A stretch of DNA of 64,000 bases from NCBI GenBank assembly GCA_002363865.1, contig DEWY01000011.1:64263-128262 (forward strand). Direction: 5' to 3'. The DNA comes from Caulobacteraceae bacterium UBA3198. Its GTDB lineage: Bacteria > Pseudomonadota > Alphaproteobacteria > Caulobacterales > Caulobacteraceae. Position numbers and translations under genes: made by a program. This document shows, in pieces, positions 55,225 through 62,514 of this stretch (positions within the stretch are counted from its first letter, which is position 1; the number at the start of each line of letters is the position of its first letter). The notes beneath the pieces are model-generated. The model did not search any database. It was not told the DNA's origin and was given only the letters and a program-made list of their open reading frames with translations.

Positions 55225-56532
55225 ATGGCCCTGGGGATGCGAAGTTCCAAACCTATCCGCCGCACCTCGACACGCCCGCCCGCCGGCCCGGTCCCCGAAA
55301 CCGAGGTGACCATCGCCGAAATGGGCGGGGAGGGCGACGGTATGGCGCCTGGCCCCATTTTCGCCAGCTTCACCCTGCCGGGCGAACGGGTGCGGGTGGC
55401 CGGAACCGGCGAGCGCCGGAAGACCCTGGAAATCCTTGAGGCCAGCCCAGAGCGGGTCGAGCCGCCCTGTCCGCACTTTGGCCAGTGCGGCGGCTGCGCC
55501 CTGCAGCATTGGGGCATGGAGCCCTATCTGGCCTGGAAGCGCGACCGGATGATCGGCACCCTGGCCCGCCAGCATATCGAGACCGAGGTCCTGCCGATCT
55601 TCGCCTCGCCGCCGTTCAGCCGCCGCCGTGCGGCCCTGCACGCCCGTCAGGGCCGCAAGGACGAGGCGCGGCTGGGCTACAAGATCCGCAATTCCTGGGA
55701 CTTGGTCGACATCACGGTCTGCCTGATCTCCGACCCCAAGATCACCGCCGCCCTGCCGGCCATGCGTCGGCTGGCCGCCCCCCTGTTTGAGCACCCCAAG
55801 TCTGCGCCGACCCTGCACGTCACCCTGACCGATGACGGGCTGGACATCGACATCACCGGGGTCGAGCGCAAGAGCGGTGGGCTGTCGGCCGATGGCCGCA
55901 TGCGTCTGGCCGAACAGGCCGCCGCCGGCGGCTTCGCCCGGGTCTCCATGGACGGCGAGATCGCCTATATGGACCAGGCCGTCCCGGGGGTGCGGCTGAG
56001 CGGCGTGCGGGTCGATCTGCCGCCGGGCGCCTTCCTGCAGGCCGTTCCCGCCGCCGAGAGCGCCATGGTCGAGTTCGTGGTGGAGGCCGCCGCCGGCGCC
56101 GATCGCATCGCTGACCTGTTCTGCGGCGTAGGCACCTTCACCTTCGCCCTGGCGGGTGTCGCGCCGGTCTATGCCGCCGATGGAGCCGCTCCCGCCATCG
56201 CCGCCCTGAACGCGGCCGTCGCCAACGCGCCGGGGCTGAAGGGCGTCACCGCCGAGGCCCGTGACCTGGTTCGTCGCCCCCTGCTGGCCCAGGAGATGAA
56301 GAAGCTCGATCTGGTGCTGTTCGACCCGCCCCGGGCCGGCGCCGCCGAACAGGCCGGCGAGATCGCCCGTTCCAAGGTCAGTCGGGTGATCGGCGTCTCC
56401 TGCGCCCCGGCCACCTTCGCCCGGGACGCGCGGACCCTGATCGATGCGGGTTTCCGGCTGGAGCGCGTCCTGCCCGTCGACCAGTTCCTGTGGTCGCCGC
56501 ACGTGGAGCTGGTGGGCGTCTTCTCCCGCTAG
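55225..56532 (+). CDS. Fe-S class I SAM-dependent RNA m5U methyltransferase (RlmD/TrmA family)
   Basis: RNA uracil-5-methyltransferase-type enzyme, about 435 residues. Start is uncertain between GTG 55186, ATG 55225 and ATG 55237. An N-terminal TRAM-like region (VTIAEMGGEGDGMAPGPIF) leads to the iron-sulfur cysteines PPCPHFGQCGGCALQHW with a fourth Cys in DITVCLISDPK. The SAM domain shows DLFCGVGTFTFALA and VLFDPPRAGAAEQ. The catalytic Cys is in GVSCAPATFARDA. RlmC/RlmD-type enzymes methylate 23S rRNA; the site here cannot be told. It ends adjacent to the convergent radical SAM gene. Confidence 0.88.
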   Translation: MALGMRSSKPIRRTSTRPPAGPVPETEVTIAEMGGEGDGMAPGPIFASFTLPGERVRVAGTGERRKTLEILEASPERVEPPCPHFGQCGGCALQHWGMEPYLAWKRDRMIGTLARQHIETEVLPIFASPPFSRRRAALHARQGRKDEARLGYKIRNSWDLVDITVCLISDPKITAALPAMRRLAAPLFEHPKSAPTLHVTLTDDGLDIDITGVERKSGGLSADGRMRLAEQAAAGGFARVSMDGEIAYMDQAVPGVRLSGVRVDLPPGAFLQAVPAAESAMVEFVVEAAAGADRIADLFCGVGTFTFALAGVAPVYAADGAAPAIAALNAAVANAPGLKGVTAEARDLVRRPLLAQEMKKLDLVLFDPPRAGAAEQAGEIARSKVSRVIGVSCAPATFARDARTLIDAGFRLERVLPVDQFLWSPHVELVGVFSR

Positions 56533-57609
56533 CTAGCCAAACAGATCGACCTGGTCGCCGGCCTTCGGCGGAACCTTGAAGGCCGTCAGGTCCAGATCGG
56601 GGAGGGGGCGGTCGAGGCCGTAGCGCCGCCGCGCGGCCCGGAACCTCTGGCCCATCATCTGAGCCACGGGGCCCTGGCCCTTCATCCTGGCGCCGAACGC
56701 AGCGTCATAGTCCTTGCCCCCGCGCATCTGACGGACCAGGGACATGACGCGGCTGGCCCGGTCGGGATGATCGGTGGCCAGCCACTCTTGGAAGAGTTCG
56801 CTGATTTCCAGGGGCAGGCGCAGCGCCACATAGCCCGAACCCACCGCGCCCGCCGCGGCGCTGCGTTCCAGAACCGCCTCCATCTCATGATCGTTCAGGC
56901 CTGGAATGGCCGGGGCGAACATGACCACCACCGGGACGCCGGCCCTGGCCAGACCCTCGACCGCCGACAGCCGTGGCTCCGGCGTGGCCGCGCGAGGCTC
57001 CATGCTGCGGGCAAGCTTGCGGTCCAGGCTGGTGATCGAGATGGCGACCCGGGTCAGCCCCCTGGCGGCCATGTCGCCGAGGATGTCGGCGTCCCGCAGG
57101 ATCAAGGCCGACTTGGTGATGATGGTGAAGGGGTGGTTGAATCGCTGCAGCACCTCCAGCACCTGGCGGGTCACGCGCAGCCGACGCTCGATGGGCTGGT
57201 AAGGGTCGGTGTCGCCCCCGATGTGGATGACCCGAGGAACATACCGCGGCGCAGACAGCTCCTTCTCCAGAAGGGCCGCGGCGTCCGGCTTGAAGAACAG
57301 CCGGGTCTCGAAATCCAGGCCGGGCGAGAGGCCAAGGAAGGCGTGGGCGGGGCGGGCGTAGCAGTAGATGCAGCCATGCTCGCAGCCGCGGTAGGGATTG
57401 ATCGAGCGGTCGAAGCCGACGTCAGGGCTGGTGTTGCGCGCGATGATCGTCCTGGCCTTGTCCGGCAGGAGATGGGTCCGCAGCGGGGCGGGCGCCTCAT
57501 CGTCCAGGGTCCAGCCGTCGTCGAACGCCTCCAGCTGGCGGCTTTCAAACCGACTGCTGGTGTTAGTGCGCGCGCCACGGCCGCGGATCTGCTGGGTGAA
57601 GGTGACCAC
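56533..57609 (-). CDS. PA0069-type radical SAM protein
   Basis: A 358-residue radical SAM enzyme of the PA0069/Rv2578c (SPL-like) family. The [4Fe-4S] binding motif CEHGCIYCYARP is CxxxCxxC. Other conserved pieces are NPYRG before it, HIGGDTDPYQPIERRL, TIITKSALILRD and ISITSLDRKLARSMEPRAA. The N-terminal region (RGRGARTNTSSRFESRQLEA) is typical. The reaction is not firmly established; some relatives repair or modify nucleic acids. GTG 57609 is the start. Its stop is immediately adjacent to that of the convergent RNA methyltransferase gene. Confidence 0.92.
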   Translation of the reverse strand: MVTFTQQIRGRGARTNTSSRFESRQLEAFDDGWTLDDEAPAPLRTHLLPDKARTIIARNTSPDVGFDRSINPYRGCEHGCIYCYARPAHAFLGLSPGLDFETRLFFKPDAAALLEKELSAPRYVPRVIHIGGDTDPYQPIERRLRVTRQVLEVLQRFNHPFTIITKSALILRDADILGDMAARGLTRVAISITSLDRKLARSMEPRAATPEPRLSAVEGLARAGVPVVVMFAPAIPGLNDHEMEAVLERSAAAGAVGSGYVALRLPLEISELFQEWLATDHPDRASRVMSLVRQMRGGKDYDAAFGARMKGQGPVAQMMGQRFRAARRRYGLDRPLPDLDLTAFKVPPKAGDQVDLFG

Positions 57610-57686
57610 GGGTCCAGACTACAGGCCACAGCGGAACATAACAAGAACAGTCTTGACCCGGCGACAGAACCGGCCCCTTTGGCGCC

Positions 57687-58145
57687 ATGATCACTGTCAT
57701 CGTGCCTGCCCATGATTCCGCCGAGCCCCTGGCGGGCCTGCTCGCCGCCCTGGTGCCCGCCGCCGTCGAAGGCCTGGTGCGCGAAGTGATCGTCGCCGAC
57801 GGGGACGCCGACCCCGCCACGGCCGCCCTGTGCGAAGACGCCGGGGCGATTCTCCTGCGCGGGTCCATCGCGGCGGCGGCGGCGGTGGCCAAGGGCAACT
57901 GGCTGCTGATCCTCGCCCCGGAAATTCGCTTTCCCAGCCGCTGGATCGAGGTTGTCGCCGATCACAGTTCGCGGGCCACCCGGCCGGCCCTGCTGTTGCC
58001 GCCGCTGACCACGGGGTGGTTCGCCGGGCGGCGTCAGACCCGAAATGCGGGCCTGCTGGTGCGCACCCGCGACTTCGGCGGGACCCAGGGAGATCTGAAG
58101 TTTCTGGTCAGTCAGTTCGGCCGCGGGGCGGTGCGTCTGGCCTAG
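57687..58145 (+). CDS. Minimal glycosyltransferase-2-like protein
   Basis: A 152-residue protein that looks like the N-terminal half of a GT-A glycosyltransferase: MITVIVPAHDSAEPLAGLLA, VREVIVADGDADPATAALCE, DAGAILLRGS and GNWLLILAPEIRFPSRWIE. A clear DxD metal motif is not present where expected (DGDADP is near the nucleotide loop), and the acceptor half is missing. It may be a reduced enzyme, a binding protein, or a decaying gene, although its frame is intact and codon use is normal. Its stop TAG is shared with the convergent lytic transglycosylase gene (overlap in CTAG). Confidence 0.7.
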   Translation: MITVIVPAHDSAEPLAGLLAALVPAAVEGLVREVIVADGDADPATAALCEDAGAILLRGSIAAAAAVAKGNWLLILAPEIRFPSRWIEVVADHSSRATRPALLLPPLTTGWFAGRRQTRNAGLLVRTRDFGGTQGDLKFLVSQFGRGAVRLA

Positions 58146-59761
58146 AACTTCATGGCCCCGTCGAAATCCAGCCGGGCGTCAATGATCCGGGCGCCGCGGG
58201 CGGCGGCGTCCAGGGTCTTGGATGTCTCGCCAAAGTGGTCGCGATAGGCCCAATAGGCGGCCACGACCTTTTCCACATAGTTGCGCGTCTCGACCGAGGG
58301 CAGGCATTCGATGACCAGCAGGCTGTCGGCCTGCTCGCCGACCATGGCCACGGTCTTTTGAAGCGTGCCTGGACCGCCATTATAAGCCGCCACCACCTGC
58401 AGCAGGTCGTAGCCGACCCCGCGCTCCATCAGCCAGGTCAGATAGTCCTGACCGACCCGCAGATTGAAGGCCGGATCGAACAGGGGCGACATGTCGTCCC
58501 GCAACTTGTCGTCCCCGGCCGCACGGGCGGCGGCTTCGGGCATGAGCTGCATCAGGCCCACCGCGCCGGCGGGCGACACCGCCGCAGGATTGAACCGGCT
58601 CTCCTGATGGACGATGGCGTAGACCAGGGCCCGGTCGATGGTGAAGCCCCACTTCGGCTCCAGCGCCGGGGTGGGATAGGCGAAGGCCGCCCGCATCCGG
58701 CCGCCTGAGGTGTCGGCCTGAGAGGTGAGGGGCGCATTGAGGGCCAGCGCCAGCGTGGTCCAGCGGCTGCGCTCGGCCTCGCTCTTGGCCAGCATCAGTC
58801 CGGCGCGCAGTTCCAGCCCCGCCTCGAGCGGCAGGCCCAGTTGCGACAGGGCCACGGCGCGGTGGGCGCGGGGCTCGGTCTTGGCGAACCGCACCATGTC
58901 GACGCTGTCGCCGCCACGTCCGTTGGCGCGGAACAGCTGCGCCCGGGGCGCGCCTCGCGACAGGCGCATGGGGGCGGCCTCGTCGCCGGCCAGGGCGAGA
59001 CGTCGGTCGGCGATCATGCCGTAGAAGGTCTGGGGATGGCGGGCGGCCACCCGCAGGTGGGCGGCGGCCCGATCGGCGTCCTCGTCCCGGCCCGCCGCGC
59101 GGGCGGCCCAGAAGCCGGCGCCCGCCTGCAGCCATTCGCCCTCTTCGGGGTCCCGAGCCACGGCGCTGAAAAAGCCTTCGGCCTCCTCGAAGCGGCCCAT
59201 GCGATAGGCGGCCATGCCGGCGATCCACCGTTCCCCGGACTCCCCGGCGAGGTCGAAGGCCCGGGTGACGTCACCGCCATAGAAGGCCTGGCGGGCGGCG
59301 CGGCCCTTGTCCGAATTCAGTCGACCGCCGACCCGCTGGGCGGCGCTCTCAACCCGGCCCCAGTCGAGCCCGGTGACAACTGGCGCGCGCGGCGCCGGCG
59401 CGCCCTGCGGCCGGCGCTTGAGGGCCAGGGCGTAGACCCGCTCGGCGCCGGGCAGATCTGCATGGGCGGCCAGCCAGCCGCTGAGTTCCTGATAGGAGGA
59501 TGTGTGGGCGGTAGGATGCATCAGCTGTCGCAGGGCGATATGGCCGGCCAGGCTGCGGTCCTTCAGCTCCACCAGATGCATCTGGGCGTCGATGAAATCG
59601 CCCCGGTCGACGGCGGCGAAGGCGGCGCGATAACGGGCGAGATCCCAGGGGTTCAGCACCTGGGGCACGGCCCAGGCGCGGGTGGCCGCGCCAGCGGTCA
59701 CGGCTGCGCTCACAGCGCCCAGACCCAGGCCGAAGACCTGCCTTCGCGTCGATGTCGTCAT
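58142..59761 (-). CDS. Lytic murein transglycosylase (Slt70-like) with twin-arginine leader
   Basis: A 539-residue periplasmic enzyme cleaving the glycan strands of peptidoglycan with 1,6-anhydro product formation. ATG 59761 begins MTTSTRRQVFGLGLGAVSAA, a leader with a twin-arginine motif (RRQVFG). A long superhelical region of short alpha repeats (about 45-380) is followed by the SLT domain: VYAIVHQESRFNPAAVSPAG with catalytic Glu, AVGLMQLMPEAA, and VVAAYNGGPG. This matches Slt70-like architecture. An upstream ATG (59785) would spoil the leader. It lies downstream of the uracil-DNA glycosylase gene on the same strand. Confidence 0.92.
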   Translation of the reverse strand: MTTSTRRQVFGLGLGAVSAAVTAGAATRAWAVPQVLNPWDLARYRAAFAAVDRGDFIDAQMHLVELKDRSLAGHIALRQLMHPTAHTSSYQELSGWLAAHADLPGAERVYALALKRRPQGAPAPRAPVVTGLDWGRVESAAQRVGGRLNSDKGRAARQAFYGGDVTRAFDLAGESGERWIAGMAAYRMGRFEEAEGFFSAVARDPEEGEWLQAGAGFWAARAAGRDEDADRAAAHLRVAARHPQTFYGMIADRRLALAGDEAAPMRLSRGAPRAQLFRANGRGGDSVDMVRFAKTEPRAHRAVALSQLGLPLEAGLELRAGLMLAKSEAERSRWTTLALALNAPLTSQADTSGGRMRAAFAYPTPALEPKWGFTIDRALVYAIVHQESRFNPAAVSPAGAVGLMQLMPEAAARAAGDDKLRDDMSPLFDPAFNLRVGQDYLTWLMERGVGYDLLQVVAAYNGGPGTLQKTVAMVGEQADSLLVIECLPSVETRNYVEKVVAAYWAYRDHFGETSKTLDAAARGARIIDARLDFDGAMKF

Positions 59762-59830
59762 GCGACCTTCCACGTCCGCCGACATGCCGCAGCGGTTCCG
59801 TGGCCCTTTTCTCGAAGCTCAGCCTTCGGT

Positions 59831-60649
59831 CTAGTGGGGACGCTCTGGGCGATCAAGCCTCTGCACCAGAGACACGAGATCGCTCCACGCTTTCTTCTTG
59901 GCTGCTGGCTGACGCAGCAGAAAGGCCGGGTGAAGCGTCGGCATCGCAGGCAGTTCGAGGCTCTCATCCTCGGCCCGCCATTCGAACCAGCGGCCGCGCA
60001 TGGCCAGAATGCCCTCGTCGCGCTTCAGCATTGTCTTGGCGGAAGCGCCCCCCACCAGCAGCAGCATCTTCGGCCGAACCAGGGTGATCGCCCGCTCGAC
60101 AAAGGGGGCGCAGACGGCCTGTTCGGCGGCCGATGGCGTGCGGTTGCCCGGCGGGCGCCAGAAGACGGTGTTGGTCATGAACACCCGGTCGGTGAGGCCG
60201 GCGGCGGCCAGCATCCGGTCGAGCAGCTGGCCGGCCCGGCCGACGAAGGGCTCGCCGCGGGCGTCTTCATCGCCGCCGGGGCCCTCGCCGATGACCATCA
60301 CCGGAGCGTCAGACGGGCCGCGGCTGAACACTGAACGTGTCGCCGCGCCCTCGTACCGCAGGGGACAGCCCTCGAAACTGGCGATCGCCTCGGCCAGGGC
60401 GGCGAGGTCATGGGCCTGCGACGCCAGATGGCGGGCCTGGGCGACGGCGTCGGCGGCCGGTCCGGCTGGCGATCCGGAGGTCCGCAGAGGCGTGGGGGCG
60501 AGCTCCACTCGCCGCGGCGGCGGGCTCAACCCCAAAGCGATACGGTCGACGGCCTCGTCCTGATAGAGGCAGTCCACGCCCGCATCGGCCCAGAAGGCCA
60601 GCAGGCTATGGGCCAGGATTTCGGGGGCGGGCGGGACGGACTGGTCCAT
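59831..60649 (-). CDS. Uracil-DNA glycosylase superfamily protein (family 4-like)
   Basis: A 272-residue protein with the family-4-like UDG core. Motif 1 is VIGEGPGGDEDARGEPFVGR; the later motif is MPTLHPAFLLRQ. VFMTNTVFWRPPGNRTPS and LVRPKMLLLVGGASAK are shared with alphaproteobacterial homologues. It removes uracil from DNA, or acts on a related lesion. Classical family-4 enzymes carry four Cys for a [4Fe-4S] cluster. Here only Cys27, Cys94 (FEGCPLR) and Cys180 occur, so a full cluster is doubtful. There is a long N-terminal extension of about 80 residues. The next gene is 143 bp away and divergent. Confidence 0.85.
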   Translation of the reverse strand: MDQSVPPAPEILAHSLLAFWADAGVDCLYQDEAVDRIALGLSPPPRRVELAPTPLRTSGSPAGPAADAVAQARHLASQAHDLAALAEAIASFEGCPLRYEGAATRSVFSRGPSDAPVMVIGEGPGGDEDARGEPFVGRAGQLLDRMLAAAGLTDRVFMTNTVFWRPPGNRTPSAAEQAVCAPFVERAITLVRPKMLLLVGGASAKTMLKRDEGILAMRGRWFEWRAEDESLELPAMPTLHPAFLLRQPAAKKKAWSDLVSLVQRLDRPERPH

Positions 60650-60792
60650 ACTGGTGGGTCGAAATCCTTGAGATTCGCGGGGTTTGTCCTTGACCGCGTA
60701 GGGGCGACCTTCCGATAAGACGGCGCAAGGATCAACGCTGTCGGCGAGGGTGAGGGGCCCTGACCGTCGGATAATGGAGTTCAGAGGGGATC

Positions 60793-62466
60793 ATGAGCGA
60801 AGACGTCGAACGTGAAGCCATGGAATACGACGTCGTCATCGTGGGCGCCGGTCCCGCGGGGCTGTCGGCCGCCATCCGTCTGAAGCAGCTGGCCGCCGAG
60901 GCCGGGACCGAGATCAGCGTCGCGGTTCTGGAAAAAGGCTCCGAGGTCGGGGCCCATATCCTGTCCGGCGCGGTCATCGATCCCATCGCGCTCAATGAGC
61001 TGATCCCCGACTGGAAGGACCAGGGCGCGCCCCTGGAGACTCCGGTCAAGAAGGACAAGTTCATCTATCTGGGTCCCCAGGGCGAGCTGGACATCACCTG
61101 GCTGCCCATGCCGAAGTTCATGCTGAACCACGGCAACTACATCGCTTCCCTGGCCAATGTGGCCCGCTGGCTAGGCCAGCAGGCTGAAGCGCTGGGCGTC
61201 GAAATCTATCCCGGCATGGCCGCCTCCGAAGTGCTGTTCGACGAGAACGGCGCGGTCAAGGGCGTGGTGGCCGGCGTGTTCGGCATCGACAAGGACGGGA
61301 ACAAGGGCGCCGACTACCAGCCGGGCGTCGAACTCCTGGCCAAATACACCTTCATCGGCGAGGGCGTGCGCGGGTCGCTGGCCAAACAGCTGATCGGCAA
61401 GTTCGGCCTGGCCGAGAACAGCGAGCCCCAGAAGTTCGGCATCGGCCTTAAGGAGTTGTGGCAGGTTCCCGACGACAAGTTCCAGCCGGGCCTCGTGCAG
61501 CACACCCTGGGCTGGCCGCTGGACAACAAGACCGGCGGCGGCAGCTTCATGTACCACTTCGGGGACAACTACGTGGCCATCGGCTTCGTGGTGCACCTGA
61601 ACTACAAGAACCCCTGGCTGTCGCCCTTCGACGAGTTCCAGCGCTTCAAGCAGCATCCGGCGGTCCGTCCGCACCTGGAGGGCGGCAAGCGCATCGCCTA
61701 TGGCGCGCGGGCCATCACCGAGGGCGGGCTTCAGTCGGTGCCCAAGCTGTTCTTCCCGGGCGGCGTCCTGGTCGGTTGTTCGGCGGGCTTCGTGAACGTG
61801 CCCCGGATCAAGGGCAGCCACAACGCCATGAAGACCGGCATGATGGCCGCCGAAGCCGCCTTCGCCGCGATCCAGAACGGCCGTCAGGGCGACGAACTGG
61901 CCGAGTACGAAGCCGCCTACAAGGCGTCCTGGGTCCACAAGGAACTCAAGATCGTCCGCAACGCCAAGCCGATCATCTCCAAGTACGGCACCGCGCTTGG
62001 CACCCTGCTCAGCGGCATGGACATGACGATCAGCAACCTGACCGGCGGCTTCTCGGTGTTCGGCACCATGAAGCATGGCAAGACCGATGCTGAGTCCACG
62101 GGCCTGGCCAAGGACTACAAGCCCATCGTCTATCCGAAGCCCGACAATGAGATCAGCTTCGATAAGCTGTCCTCGGTCTTCCTGTCGGCCACCAATCACG
62201 ATGAGAACCAGCCCGCTCACCTGCGGCTGAAGGACCCTTCGATCCCGATCTCGGTCAACCTGCCCCGGTTCGGTGAGCCGGCCAGGCTCTACTGCCCGGC
62301 GGGCGTGTACGAGGTTCTCTACGACGAGGCCGGCCAGAACCCGAAGTTCCAGATCAACTTCCAGAACTGCGTCCACTGCAAGACCTGCGACATCAAGGAT
62401 CCGTCGCAGAACATCGTCTGGACGACGCCTCAGGGCGGGGACGGGCCGAACTATCCCAATATGTGA
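60793..62466 (+). CDS. etfD: Electron transfer flavoprotein:ubiquinone oxidoreductase
   Basis: ETF-QO of 557 residues, an inner-membrane-associated FAD and [4Fe-4S] enzyme. It passes electrons from ETF (fed by acyl-CoA and other dehydrogenases) to ubiquinone. The N-terminal FAD fold is YDVVIVGAGPAGLSAAIRL. Further typical segments are GGSFMYHFGDNYVAIGFVVH and VGCSAGFVNVPRIKGSHNAM. The C-terminal ferredoxin-like part holds LYCPAGVYEV and QNCVHCKTCDIKDPSQNI with the four Cys ligands. ATG 60793 has GAGGGG upstream. The gene is usually expressed for fatty-acid and amino-acid catabolism. It precedes a lipoprotein gene by 48 bp. Confidence 0.96.
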   Translation: MSEDVEREAMEYDVVIVGAGPAGLSAAIRLKQLAAEAGTEISVAVLEKGSEVGAHILSGAVIDPIALNELIPDWKDQGAPLETPVKKDKFIYLGPQGELDITWLPMPKFMLNHGNYIASLANVARWLGQQAEALGVEIYPGMAASEVLFDENGAVKGVVAGVFGIDKDGNKGADYQPGVELLAKYTFIGEGVRGSLAKQLIGKFGLAENSEPQKFGIGLKELWQVPDDKFQPGLVQHTLGWPLDNKTGGGSFMYHFGDNYVAIGFVVHLNYKNPWLSPFDEFQRFKQHPAVRPHLEGGKRIAYGARAITEGGLQSVPKLFFPGGVLVGCSAGFVNVPRIKGSHNAMKTGMMAAEAAFAAIQNGRQGDELAEYEAAYKASWVHKELKIVRNAKPIISKYGTALGTLLSGMDMTISNLTGGFSVFGTMKHGKTDAESTGLAKDYKPIVYPKPDNEISFDKLSSVFLSATNHDENQPAHLRLKDPSIPISVNLPRFGEPARLYCPAGVYEVLYDEAGQNPKFQINFQNCVHCKTCDIKDPSQNIVWTTPQGGDGPNYPNM

Positions 62467-62514
62467 GCCGTCGTCGCGCTTGCGGCGGGGGCCGGAAAAG
62501 GAAACCCTGCGGGG

